Source of the DNA: Malania oleifera
Taxonomy: Eukaryota > Streptophyta > Magnoliopsida > Santalales > Ximeniaceae
Assembly: GCF_029873635.1 (NCBI RefSeq)
Contig: NC_080420.1
Location: 123,078,719-123,142,718, forward strand
DNA length: 64,000 nucleotides
Reading direction: 5' to 3'
Both the position numbers and the translations under genes were made by a program. A model generated the notes under the pieces. That model saw only the letters and a list, made by a program, of their open reading frames with translations. It was not told where the DNA came from and made no database searches. This document shows positions 10,501 through 21,897 of the stretch, one piece after another (positions within the stretch are counted from its first letter, which is position 1; every line of letters starts with the position of its first letter).

Positions 10501-12579
10501 GGAGTTTTTAAAAGGAGGTTGGGTTGTGGGTTTTGAAGAATGTTTTGGGAATTTAAAAATGAAATTGGGCTGAGGGTTTGAGTTCAAAAGGGGGCCTGGT
10601 TAACTTCTTAAAACGAATGGGCTAGAATGTCATTATTTAAAAATAGGCCCACAATTTTTATTTTAAAAGTGGTTTGGGCTCTAGGGCTTTAGTTAGAAAG
10701 TTGGGCTGGGTGTTTGAGTTCAAACAGTCATGACTTAGGTCCGAGTTCAAACTCGGATGTGAAAGGTTTGTTTCCAAGATTCGTATGCCCATTCGGGTTC
10801 GAGTAGTTTCTCAAGACTGATTCAAGCCCAAATTCAGATTCGGGTTCGAGCTGGACATCAAGGGATCAAAGGTTCTAACCTGAACTCATGTTCAGGTCTG
10901 TGAGGTTTGAGGGTTGATTTGATTCAGAAACAGCTCAGCTCAGGACTGAACCTGAGACTTGGATGGGGGTACCTTGATACACATAGAGTCAATAATGAAT
11001 TGAACGAAACAAAAAGGGAACTAATTGCTTTTACCTCCTCTTCCTATCTCCTCCTGTCTTCCCTCCTGCTGTTGAGTCTGGTTATCCGCTCCAAGTGTCT
11101 GATTGAGGCTTCGAATGTGCGAGAAGCTTTAATTGCCTCTCGGGTGTATTCTGCTTTCTACTTCTCTGTTGCCTCTGTGTCTGATTATGAACTACTGCTC
11201 TGCTCTGGTAATGCAGGGCTTCTCTCTGTTCTCTGTACTACGCAGTACAAATTTTTTCTCTCTAATTCTCCGTAGAGCTTCCTTCCTCTCTCAATTTCTA
11301 TAGAATTTTTCTATGCTTTTTTTTGTGTAACCTGAGCTACAACGCGAGGCTCCCTATTTATAGGGAGTCTCAGGGCTCAATTTGGCGCCAATTCCCTCTA
11401 ACAGAATTCCCTATGCTGGCAGGGAATATTTTATTCCCCATGTGATTTCATTTTATTTCCCCCTTTTTTTTTTTTTTGAATTTATGTTACTCTAACTAAT
11501 TTCCTGGCTCTTTTATGAGCAGGTGAACCTAAAGGTCTAGGTGGCAACTCCGAACTAGCAATCATGGCATCTTTATTGTATTTTGTTTTGATTTTTTTGT
11601 AATTTTGTATGCTGACGTACCCCCACTCCCCCTTGTACCGCAACCATTATTTTGTAACTTGTAATGTAACTCTGTATCTTGTACATTTCATTTCCTTGTA
11701 CTTTTCTTTTGTAACCTCTCCCTGTATTTGTATTTCCATCTGTAACTTTTATTTTACCTTCTCTATGACATTCTCTGTATGCTTAAACACTCACGTGTAC
11801 ATACGTGTCTTTTTCCTGAACAAGATTAATGATGTATGCACTTCTTAATTGTGACCCTGGAGTTGACCAATTTTGACCAAACAAACATGGTTAATAGTAT
11901 ATGACTTTAATACCCAAACAAATCGGTTCTAAATTAAATAAACCCCCACAATTAAAGACTTGACTCTGAAATTGCCAATCTTGGTTTAAAATTTAAACAC
12001 TTTAACTTAAGGACTACAAGTTCGAATGACTTGGTTTAAGAAATGAGAAATGAAATCAAATCCTAGATTTAAATTGAAGAAAGGGAAAACTAGATTTTTA
12101 GAATTTTAGCATTTAGATAACTCGAAGACTTTAATTATGGGACTCAGAAATTTTTGAAAACCTAATAAATGAAACAAATTTTGAAATTAACTAAAGTGAA
12201 AGAACTGTAATCTAAAAGGAATCTATTTTGAGTTTTTTATGCTCGAAATATAATACCTAGCCTAAGGGGAAATGGGTTTAAAATTTTGGGGTCATGGAAA
12301 TTAACTTTGCAACTTGAAGGACTCACACTAGGATAATGAACCTAGGGTTCAACATTACTTTTTTTATTTTTTTGAAGAATCTAACAACTTAATAGACTTT
12401 ATCAATGACTCAAATGAAATTATAGGACTCGGGTTGACATCAAAAGGACTCAGATTTGAACATTACGGGGACTTGGAGTTTTTAATTTTAGAAAAAAAGG
12501 GATTTTGCTTGAGATTTGAAATCAAAATTTATTAGGCCGGGTTTCTTGGGAAGACTTGGTTAAAATTGGGGTGTCGACA
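7581..12579 (-). mobile_element. Large non-coding LTR-like block (gypsy Ogre/Tat-like or composite)
   Basis: No coding domain is visible over about 5 kb. On the minus strand the right edge begins TGTCGACACCCCAATTTT, a common plant LTR start. TATA boxes read on the minus strand at 11362-11354 (TATAAATAG) and at 7797-7789 (CTATAAAAG), which suggests two LTR promoters, so the block may be composite. Several AAACCCTAA motifs occur at 9420-9690. The left edge at 7581 is a guess from TG/CA ends and no target duplication was found. The open frames at 10061-10300 and 10907-11275 look spurious. Broken or non-autonomous fossil; family and borders are uncertain. Confidence 0.4.
10254..10620 (+). repeat. 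Poly(G) run and degenerate AAAATGGGCT repeats
   Basis: A G13 run (10254-10266) is followed by many irregularly spaced copies of an AAAATGGGCT/TTGGGCTTGGG motif across about 350 bp, inside the large LTR-like block. This looks like a degenerate short-period expansion. Confidence 0.5.
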
Positions 12580-13085
12580 TGCATTATTATGCTTATGAAG
12601 GTCATGAAAAATCTAAGGGCATTTATGTCGGGGTTTTATAACTGTTTCCCCTCATGAATGAGCATATTGATTTTAGCATATTGGTTATGCAAAGGTATTA
12701 ATGGTGGTTTCGTAACCATTTTATTAACTTTGAGTATATCGATAATGCCTAAGATCAAAGATTATAAGACATGAACTTTAGTGACAAATTTAGCAATGCT
12801 AATCAAAATATATAGAAACTCAATGATGTTTAATTAGCTAGTTCAGTACATTATTACCAACAAAGAGCATTTGAATGTATGAGTGTTAGAATCATAACCT
12901 TTCCTACTCTTTTAAGATCACATTACACAGGAAAAAACTTAACTTGATTTCCAACTACTTAGACCCCATACTCATGAAAAGTAAACTCATCTAAATGTCT
13001 TACTTTTATTATAGAGTGTTATTTAATTATTTTAATTAATAATAATCTTGTTATTAATGTATATTTTTTTATTTTATTAATAATA
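12580..13085. other. Unassigned AT-rich stretch
   Basis: No supported gene or repeat family. It lies between the LTR-like block and an RTE LINE fragment. Confidence 0.4.
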
Positions 13086-13089
13086 ATCT

Positions 13090-13625
13090 TTGAGAGCCAC
13101 ATTAGAGTCTAAAAGGTGTAAGATAAATAGAAATAAGACAGAATATGCGAAATTTAATTTTAGTAATGTAAGGAGTAGCAATGGAGAGAAGATTAAACTT
13201 GGTAATCAAAATATTAATAACACAAATAGATTTAGATATCTTGGATATATTATGAAATTGAAAAGGTAAATTGAAGAAGATGTAATACATAGAATTAGAT
13301 TAGGTTGGGTAAAATGAAGAAGTATTTCAAGTATATTGTGTGATCATAGAATACCCTAAAATTAAAAACAAAGTTTTATGAGATGGCTATAATGTCGGCT
13401 ATGCTTTATGATTTAGAATGTTGGACAACTAAAATATAACATGTACGAAAAGTAGAAGTTACTTAAATGTGAATGTCAAGGTGGGTGATATAACATTAAA
13501 AGATAAAATAAGAAATTAGCATATACATAATAATTTAGACATAAAATCGGTCAAAAATAAGATAAGGAAGTGGTTATTTAGATGGTTAGAACATTTGAAA
13601 CATAGGGCTAGTGGAACACTATCTT
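13090..13625 (+). mobile_element. RTE-type LINE fragment (reverse transcriptase C-terminal half)
   Basis: The plus strand translates in short, frame-shifted pieces to the C-terminal half of a plant RTE LINE polyprotein: NRNKTEYAKFNFSNVRSSNG, NTNRFRYLGYIMKLK, EEDVIHRIRLGW, SISSILCDHRIP and MLYDLECWTTK-like pieces. It carries several stops and frame changes and lacks both ends. AT enrichment against the usual family codons suggests an old copy. Confidence 0.65.
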
Positions 13626-14024
13626 CAAATGCTTCTAAAATTTTGCTTAACTAGTTCTAAAAAAATAATTTTAAAATGTACTTTTTTGCAACAAGCATTT
13701 GTTATATAGCACAAATCAAACAACACTTATTTTTTAATAAGAATACTTATGTTTAATAATAAGTACAAATATGGAGAATTTTAAAAATACTCATATGCAG
13801 TAAGCGTTTGTCATATATCCTTCTTGCAACTTTTAGAAACCAAGAAATATACAAAAGGAGAGTGCATGCATTTAATTTGGCAATTTATCTTTGTCCTTCC
13901 AACCCAACACTCTTTCCCATTCAACATCTCAATGGCACTAAAGAGAAATGGGGCTTCCCAACCAACATCCCCTCCTCCCCTAATAAATAAAGGACAACAA
14001 TCCACATGTCCATCATAGTCTAAT
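13626..14024. other. Short unassigned stretch
   Basis: AT-rich sequence with no supported gene. Overlapping small open frames on both strands near 13808-14068 are not coding-like. Confidence 0.4.
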
Positions 14025-14097
14025 TGTCTTTTTTTGACTAGTATTGAATTGAGTAAATGTAAACCCACCTACAATATTAGATTGAGACTTTTATTTT

Positions 14098-14533
14098 TAT
14101 TTTATTTTTATTTTTTTAATTTACGTAAGAACTCCAACCACCAACGAGCCCTTCGGACCCCCTGGTGCGGCACCAAACCTACTGATCAACATCCTCCACC
14201 CCCAGGTCTCACTGATCAAGGTAAAGTCCGGATGCGGACACGATTTCTGTACATCAGTTAGACGTTCGGTCAACCCAACTCTCGGGACACATCTCCATTA
14301 CCATCAACGGTCCCCGTTGGCTCACAGAGAACTCTCACCATCCACGGTCCCCACTGGCTCATAGAGCAAACTCTCACCATCCACGATCCCCGCTGGCTTA
14401 CAGAGTAAACTCTCACCATCCACAGGTACCGCTCGCTCCGTGAGTGTATTTACCTGGAATTGAACCCCCGATGCTCCTTCTTACTTACTGATGCCTTTCC
14501 ATGGCGGCATGCCGTGGAGGCTGCTGTGGAGGC
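14098..14533 (-). mobile_element. tRNA-derived SINE with internal tandem amplification
   Basis: It is flanked by a long target duplication: AGATTGAGACTTTTATTTT at 14079-14097 and AGATTGAGACTTTTACTTT at 14534-14552, with one mismatch. On the minus strand there is a box-B-like GGGTTCAATTCC (14467-14456) and a degenerate box A near 14509-14499. The 3' end on the minus strand runs into an A/T-rich tail (T-rich in plus at about 14098-14120). It shares its 3' part, including GTGCGGCACCAA (plus strand), with the SINE at 60846-61138. Here the element is longer (436 bp) because of about 39-bp internal repeats. Confidence 0.75.
14300..14420. repeat. About 39-bp tandem repeat inside the SINE
   Basis: The motif ACCATCNACGGTCCCC followed by TGGCTCANAGAG recurs with CCATC starts near 14301, 14338, 14377 and 14416, giving periods of 37, 39 and 39 bp. 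There are three near-full units plus the start of a fourth. The other SINE copy lacks this array. Confidence 0.85.
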
Positions 14534-14891
14534 AGATTGAGACTTTTACTTTTGTACCTCTTTCTTGTCAATGTGCTTATTATGTTAATAATAGAGACAT
14601 AAAGAATGGGTTCCGCTCATGATAAGCATGATATTAAAAGAAGTAGGATTCGCTCACTATGTATCAGATATCAACATAACAAGTACATGGACATGGAGAA
14701 GTAAACGCATTCTATAAATTCTTTTAAGAGTTTTGATCTAATTTTTTCTTTCAATTCAAGAATGCTAGCTCATGTGCATGCATCCAACTTAGCAAGTTCA
14801 GCAGCATAACATTCATTATTATTTGTTGAAAATATAGCTAGTTTGGAGCCACTCTCATTTAATAATCTTACTTTATCAATCTCATTTGAGC

Positions 14892-15080
14892 TAATAAAGA
14901 GTCTGTTTGGTACTATTATTGTTTTCTGTTTTCTGTTTTCTGTTTTTTATTTTTGTTTCTCCACAGTGAAAAAACATATTATAAAAACGTGTTTGTTTAT
15001 GTTGTTAGTTTTCTGTTTCTATTGTCGAATTTGAACTGTTTGCTAAAAAAATTAAAATCCAAATTTTATAAAACATGATT
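14892..15080 (+). mobile_element. MITE-like element, partial copy
   Basis: Starts GAGTCTGTTTGGTACTATTA and continues with TTTTCTGTTTTCTGTTTTC and AACGTGTTTGTTTATGTTG, matching the left parts of the elements at 6742 and 46470. I could not follow the right half. Confidence 0.45.
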
Positions 15081-15090
15081 ATCTTCTAAT

Positions 15091-15721
15091 ATGTTTTTTT
15101 TTTAAATGATAAAATAGTCACTAAGTTTTCTTATATTTACGAAATTGACCCCATCTGTGAAAAATGCAAATTATAAATGGTTAAAAAATATTTTAAATTG
15201 CTTCTCAAATTTTACTTCAATAGTTTAAAAAAAAAAAAAGAGTTTTAAGAAATATTTTTTACAATAAGTGTTTGTTATAGTACAAATCAAACACCACTTT
15301 TTTTTTTATTTTATAAAAACACTTATTTTAAATGATAAATGCTACAAGTATATTTTTTTAAGTGCTTCCAAATGGAATTAAACTTATATAAAATAACAAG
15401 TATGATTTAGTATTTCACATGTTGAGATATTTAAAATTATAAATGATTTTATTTTATGTTAATTAGTCCCTTCTATAGAAGCTCCTATTGACTTCTAGGA
15501 AAGAGACTTTTAATGAAGAACCATACATCACTTTGTGGAGAACATCTTAACTTTCACTATTGGCAACTCCTTCAAATCATATTGCAAAGATTCAACCAGT
15601 GTTGAAAAACAAGTCTTCATTCTTTTACAATCTGTTGATTGGTTGATGCTCAATATTAGAAATCATTATATTAGGCTTTTTAATCATCAACATTAATTAT
15701 AGCAAATATTAATGCAAATAA

Positions 15722-15774
<53 letters not shown>

Positions 15775-15780
15775 TGGTCA
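15091..15780. other. AT-rich stretch with a (TA)n microsatellite
   Basis: No gene seen. A (TA)n run of about 48 bp lies at about 15725-15772. Confidence 0.6.
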
Positions 15781-16398
15781 CCCTAAATGAAATATAATAA
15801 TTTACTAAAAAAAGTCACTTGTGTTTAGTTGATATAATTTATCATTATTATTACTTTTTAATTAGCAATCATATATTATAATGCATACTAAAATATTATA
15901 TGATTAAGTACTAATTTATGTTAATGATATTATTGTTTTAATTAACATTTTGTAATTAATATAATTCATTGTTATATATTTTAGTTAACAATTATGTATT
16001 ATAATACATAGTAAAAAAGACATGATTATTATTTATGACAATAATGGTATTATTAATCAAACTAGTAATTTAATTAATATATTCTAATTAATATAATTAA
16101 TATCTTATTATCTTTTAATTAACGATGATGTGTTACATATTATACTACATAGTAAAATAGCATATGATTATTAATTTATTAATTATATTTTTAATTAAAC
16201 TAACATTTCTAAAACAATATTTTTAATTAACAGATCTTATCATTATTATATTTTAACTAGTAATATTATATTATACTACATAATAAAATAATATATGATA
16301 TTAATTTATTAATAATAATATTAATTAAACTAACATCTTTTAGTAATATTTTTAGTTAATATAATTCATCTTTATTATCTTGTAATCAACAATTTTAT
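15781..16398 (+). repeat. AT-rich tandem repeat of about 130 bp, left part
   Basis: A degenerate unit containing ACATAGTAAAATA-ATATGATT, then AATTTATTAAT and AATTAAACTAACATTT, recurs. Anchor motifs sit near 15883, 16006, 16147 and 16278. The array resumes at 26115 with the same phase (about 128 bp across the join), so the 16399-26114 block is an insertion into it. Confidence 0.7.
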
Positions 16399-17123
16399 TG
16401 TTGGGTTTTGTGGAGCCTAGTTATGTTTGATCCATGGAGCGAAGGCCCAGGCCTGACCAAAAATACTGAGGGTCTCGCCCTAGTGCTCGACCAGGAAGAC
16501 CCTGAAGGGTGACCAAGTCGAGATTCTGAGATATCCTGAAGGACGAGATCCTGAGAGGCTCGACCATCATCTTGACCAACAAAACTTAATGGTGCGACTA
16601 GGTCGAGGATGCTGAAGTTAAAGATTCTTGATTTCCCACGAGGCTTGACCAGGTCGCGACCTTGGGGAACAGGGGTGCGACTAGGTCGACGACAACAATC
16701 TTTTGTGTGAGATTTCAGCAGAACTTTCCTATTTCAAAAGTTATGATCTTGTAAATCCTAAGATATATATTTCTAAGGTTCGTCTATGTGTATAGAGTGG
16801 CGTAGAAGTGTGCAGCAGCGTGGAAAAAGTTTTGAACTCTTGTGTGCACGATCCAAAGGTGTATGCTTTGGTGTTTAGGGTGTGTGCACGTTCTTTCTTC
16901 CTTGATGAGAGTGAGATAAATTGTAATTGTTGCACTCTGTATTCTTCCTTGATAATAGTGAAATCCCTACAACTTTGTGGACGTAAGCAAAATTTTCGAA
17001 CCACGTAAATATTGTCTTGTGCATGCGTGTGATTATTTTCTTTGGCGTGTGCTTGTCTCTATCTTGTTTCTCATAGGTTTTGTGTTCTAGGAATTTTCCG
17101 TGTGTGTGTTTATTTCCCTTTCA
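16399..17123 (+). mobile_element. Ty1/copia 5' LTR
   Basis: Begins TGTTGGG and ends in CA just before a primer-binding site. It matches 25548-26114 over the right two thirds. The flanking bases TTTAT (16394-16398) resemble GTTAT after the right LTR, a plausible target duplication with one change. By eye the two LTRs differ at clearly more than one site in ten, so the element is old, several million years by usual plant rates. Confidence 0.7.
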
Positions 17124-17126
17124 ACT

Positions 17127-17139
17127 GGTATCAAAGCCT
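17127..17139 (+). promoter_or_regulatory. Primer-binding site of the copia element (initiator tRNA-Met)
   Basis: TGGTATCAAAGCC lies three bases after the LTR end and is complementary to the 3' end of initiator tRNA-Met, the usual copia primer. Confidence 0.75.
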
Positions 17140-18174
17140 ACGGTTAGGCTTGAGTGGGAGCAACAGCAGAGGAAGAAAGAAAGGCACCTGGGATAGAAAA
17201 GTTCGATGGCACAGACTTTGGATTTTGGAGGATGCAAATTGAGGATTATCTCTATGGGAAGAAGTTACATTTGCCACTTCTAGGAGAAAAACCTGTGACT
17301 ATGAAGGATGAAGAATGGACTCTCCTTAACAGACAGGTACTTGCAGTTATCAAACTAACTTTGTTTAGGTTTGTTGCACATAATGTTGTAAAGGAGAAGG
17401 CCACATCAAATCTGATGAAGGTTTTGTCAGATATGTATGAAAAGTCATCTGCAAATAACAAGGTACATCTAATGAAGAAACTATTTAATTTAAAGATGGT
17501 TAAGAATGCATCAGTTGCACAACATCTGAACGATTTTAACACAATCACAAATCAATTATCGTCTGTAGAAATTGATTTTGATGATGAGACATGTGCACTG
17601 ATCGTTTAGGCTTCATTGCCAAACAGTTGGGAGGCCATGAGGATGACTGTAAGTAACTCCACGGGAAAGGAAAACTAAAGTATTACGACATACGAGATTT
17701 AGTTTTGGCTGAGGAGATTCGCTGAAAGGATGCTAGTGAAACCTTAGGAACTGGTTCTACCCTAAACCTTGAGACAAGATGTAGAGGTAATGATAGAAAT
17801 TCAAATCGGGGCAAATCAAAATCCAGAAATTCTAATAGGAACATAAGCAAATCGAGATCTGGCCAAAAAGGACAATGCTGGAATTGTGAGAAAACGGGTC
17901 ACTTTAGGAGGCAATGCAAAAGTCTCAAGAAGAAGAATGAAGATGACTCTGCTAATGCCGTAACAGAGAAGGTACAGGATGCACTACTTATTGCAGTAGA
18001 CAGTCCATTTGATGATTGGATTTTGGACTCAGGAGCTTTGTTTCATACCAATTCACACCAAGAAATCATACAGAACTATGTTGCAGGTGATTTCAGTAAG
18101 GTGTATTTGGCTGATGGTACAACCTTGGATGTTGTCTGTAGGGGAAACGTCCGGATGTCATTGCCTAATGGGTC
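17140..18174 (+). mobile_element. Ty1/copia internal region: gag, zinc knuckle, start of protease (fossil)
   Basis: From about 17154 the frame reads as a copia gag (FDGTDFGFWRMQIEDYLYGK, then LYDM-like and KKLFNLKM motifs). A CCHC knuckle of the form CWNCEKTGHFRRQC lies near 17878, and an aspartic-protease start (DWILDSGA) near 18016. The rest of pol is absent: the sequence passes into Ty3/gypsy LTR material at about 18175. It is broken and strongly shortened. Confidence 0.7.
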
Positions 18175-19953
18175 TGTTTTTTAAGAACCCGAACCGTGAT
18201 ATGTGGGTTAAATAATAAAGAGAAGGGTAAAATTGGAATTTGAGTAGGCTTCGTCGACAAAGCCAAATTTCATCGACGAAGGCTTTGTTCTACTTGTCGA
18301 TGAAGTTCAGAGGCTCTTCGATAAGGAGAAGTCGAGTTTGGGAAACTAGGAATCTCAGGCTCGTTGACGAGGTCACCGTCTCGTCAATGAGCTGTCTATA
18401 TGACCTCATCGACGAGGACGCTATTTCGTCGGCGAGGGCGGCCGGGTCAAGGGCTATAAAAAGGGATTTCCATTACTTCTCAGCTAAGAAATCTAAATAT
18501 CCTCTCGCTATCTCTCTAGAAACTCTCCATACACTTCCTCTCTCTAGATTTCTTTGTCGTTTATTGTCTGATTCGACGATCCGAAGTTACCATGGGGATC
18601 AGTGAAGGATTCTCTACAAGTTTTGCGGATCGAAAACTCGTTTCGAATGTTTTTGGGTTTCAGCATAAAATCGAGGTAAGGCTTGGTTTTCGTTTCCATT
18701 CCAGTAGTTTTGTAGAGAACGGAGTCGTGAGCATATTCTATACTGTTGGTTGTAGGTTTTGGAACTCGGTTCGTTGTTTAGGGGCCTTAGAGTTTGGAAT
18801 TTTCCATTTAGAGGAAAGGTAAGGGGAATTGTGTTTATATTGATTATTTTTTAAATCGGACTCGGTAGAGCTGTGGTTCGAGGTCTTGTGTGCATTTTGG
18901 TTACTCATTTAGGAGGATCTAACAGATAAAACTATAGGTTTTTCATGATTACAGTTTTGGGAAAAAAGGAGTATCGGGTTGCATCCCTGATTTTGTTGAA
19001 AACCGAATGTATATGATGATTTATACTGTGTTGTAGGGATGGTCATGCCTTGACTTGCTAAACTGTATGTGTTTGGAAAACCATAATTTTAGATTACCAA
19101 ATGGGTGTGGTTTTTTTGGTTATATGAGCATGCATATGTTGTATTTTGGTTGAAATGCAAGTAGGAATGGCGTTCCGAATTTGTTCCAGGTACTGAGAGT
19201 GTCTGACTCTATATCTAAGGGCGTGAGCCTTATCGGTTGATCACCGAAGGGTGTGGATCGACTAGTTTGCGCTGGTACGATGCCATGGGAGTTTGGGACT
19301 AGCCATGTGCCAATGGCGCCGTTTTTTGCTGGTTGGCTATGGGCTAACGCTGGATTATCGTGAGCCAGCTTCGGGCTGAAGGGTGTGACGACATCGGGAT
19401 TGCTTGATCATGTGTGTGTGCGTGTATGCACTGTTGTGAAATTAGTACTGGAACTGCATTTAACTGTGTGTATGTTGCGTTATGATAACACTCAAATACC
19501 ACACACCTATATAACATGCATTCTTCCTTACTGAGAGGTGTCTCACCCCTACTGTACGTACATATTTTTTTTCAGGTCCTTCGGATAACCGGAGCTAGCT
19601 TCTGGGTGTAGGAGCGTAGTGGTCGGTGTACCGCGGATAGCGCTTGAGTAAGTGTTAGGACTTTTGGTGCTCGGGATGTCATTTTGGAGTATGGTTGATA
19701 ATCGAATTGTATTTTGTGCTATGGAGCTTGGACTCCTATTGTATAGACTCTGATATGGTACCATATATGTATAGAATGACCTTTTTTTGCTACGTATATT
19801 TTATTGTGTATAAATGTGTATAGGGTGCCTAGGAACCCCATGGGGTCGGACCCTTATTCATTGTACTATATCTTTGGATGTTTTGTTGCATACAGGGACA
19901 TGTTAGGTTACATTTTTACCCTTGAGTCCCTTTTCTGGGTTTGGGGTGTGACA
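18175..19953 (+). mobile_element. Ty3/gypsy LTR inserted in the copia element
   Basis: This non-coding block runs from a TG near 18175 to ...GGTGTGACA at 19953. It is directly followed by a primer-binding-site-like TTTGTATCAGAG. A TATA box (CTATAAAAAG) lies near 18454, preceded by repeated TCGTCGACGAGG-type motifs. The TGTCTCACCCCTACTGTACG and GGTCCTTCGGATAACCGGAG parts (about 19540-19600) are typical of plant chromovirus (Tekay/Del-like) LTRs. The left border is estimated. Confidence 0.55.
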
Positions 19954-20330
19954 GCTTTGTATCAGAGTTAACCAGGTTGTTAGGTCTTGTAGACTTGGTT
20001 AGGCTTAGCTGTGAGTACATACCAGAGTATAGGATGTAGGATATGGGTAGAGTTGGTTGAGGAGTGTTTTGTTGCTAGACCGGGACTTGTCGGCGGTATT
20101 TCGTATTTTTCCTGGAATGACGATTTCAGTAAAAGTCGGACAGACCATTGATGACTTTCATGTCAGTGTGATAGGACAAACTGAGACCTAGCAAGTGGTA
20201 GTTAACATGATTAGATCATTGTGTTAACCGTACATGTTGTAGGGATACTGATAGATTCTTATTGTGTTTCAAAATGGAGCCCAAGGATAATGACTTAGGA
20301 AGTGGTTCTGAGGATACCACACGGGAATCA
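19954..20330 (+). mobile_element. Ty3/gypsy leader and gag start (fossil)
   Basis: Sequence downstream of the LTR at 18175-19953 contains a primer-binding-site-like motif, a leader, and the start of a gag-like frame near 20274 (MEPKDNDLGSGSEDT). It is cut at about 20330 by the next nested block. Confidence 0.45.
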
Positions 20331-21848
20331 TGCATACTTCATCTTTCAATGTTCTCAGTACGTGGCCCACACAGAGCAACTGCGTACATGTCAATACGTG
20401 GCCCACACAGGCACCTACGTACTTCTTATCTACATGTGGCCCACACAGGCACCACTACCGACATAGAGTACATAACATGGCCCACACAGGCGCCATTATC
20501 CACACAGGATATAACGTGGCCCACACAGGTACACTACCCACACAGGGTATATAACATGGCCCACACAGGCGCCATTATCCACACAGGTATAACGTGGCCC
20601 ACACAGGCACCACTACCCACACAGGGTATATAACGTGGCCCACACAGGTGCCATTATTCACTAGTATCCAATCCCCATGACCTACCCGTCATACATCAGT
20701 AGAACAAGTTTCTCGACCTGCCAATGTCCTACCCTATATAAATAACAATACGACGAGCTCCTCGACCTGCCAACGTCACATCATCATTTATATATAGGCA
20801 ATATAACAACCTCCTCATGCCAACGTTATATTGAGATGCATACGAATAACCAAACCAGTTAGTTCACACAGATGCATCAAATCATTTCCACACAGGAATC
20901 CAACAGATTAATACATTTTCACACAGTATCCCAACAGATCAATACATTTCTACACAGGAGTCAAACATAACAACTCATTCATCATGTCATAATCATTTCA
21001 AACACCTCTACATGCAAACTCAAATACCACAGTAATTCATATTCAATTTATTAGGAAAAATTACTCCCATGTCACACGAATTTCATATCATAAAAAATTA
21101 TCCCAAATATAACCTTAAACCAAATCATCATTTTTTTCCAGTAATCAAACTATTTTGAAAATCATATAGATAAATAATAAATTTCGTATGCTCATAAATA
21201 ATTGGTTCACTTTAATAAAATACTGATATAATTTTATTCCCCCTTACTTGATTCTTTGAATTACGCTTGCAGGGCTCCCAAACTTATACCCGCGACGCTC
21301 ACCCGAACCCTGATTCAATCAAATCAACCCCAATAAAACATTATTTTAATATTTCCTAATTTATAATAATTAAATACCAATTAATTTCTAAATAACCTAT
21401 TTATCCTAATTTTGGGTTATTTCTACAACGACCCCACGAGAAATTCGAGACTTGTAGAGAATCATCCCTAGATTCTCGTGGTGGTGTCTGATCGCCCATT
21501 TGACTTAAAATTTAAGAAAAATTGAGGTAAAAATAAAAATTTGGCTTACCCCAAGAGATATGCTCACGCTATTCTTACGACAAATCAACTTCGGTAGATA
21601 TGTCGGTGGCGGAAAATGGAGTTCGGTGGTATTCTCAAATTTCTAATTGGGCGAGAATTCGCCGTAAAATCGTAGAAAGAAGAGGAGTAGAGAGCGTGAG
21701 AGAATATATTTAATTTTTTTCTTCTCTCTCTCTTTCTTTCCTTTCTTATTCAGGGTGTGAAATTTTATTTTTTTTTTTCTTTCCCTTTGTTCCAGCAGAA
21801 AACTTAAACACTAAGTTTTTTTTTTCCTTTCTTTAACCTTATCATATA

Positions 21849-21897
<49 letters not shown>

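Larger units (their letters stand above)
14025..14890 (+). repeat. Local direct duplication, copy B (interrupted by a SINE)
   Basis: Apart from the SINE at 14098-14533 and its duplicated target site, this sequence parallels 6221-6740 in order and orientation. It starts at TTTTTTTGACTAGTATTGAA and runs through AGTAGGATTCGCTCACTAT to AATCTCATTTGAGCTAAT. The SINE is absent from copy A, so it arrived after the duplication or on this copy only. Confidence 0.75.

Noticed and set aside
10907-11275. 122-residue open frame, Leu/Ser-rich
   Set aside because: It lies in the leader-like part of an LTR-like block, opposite a minus-strand TATA box; no family resemblance.
20262-20633. 123-residue open frame with repeated GPHRH-like motifs
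   Set aside because: Most of it is a translation of the minisatellite in one frame; only the first residues may belong to a gypsy gag start.
20350-20660. Regularly spaced repeats that could suggest a CRISPR array
   Set aside because: The spacers are themselves repeated variants and the host is a plant; this is a minisatellite inside an LTR.
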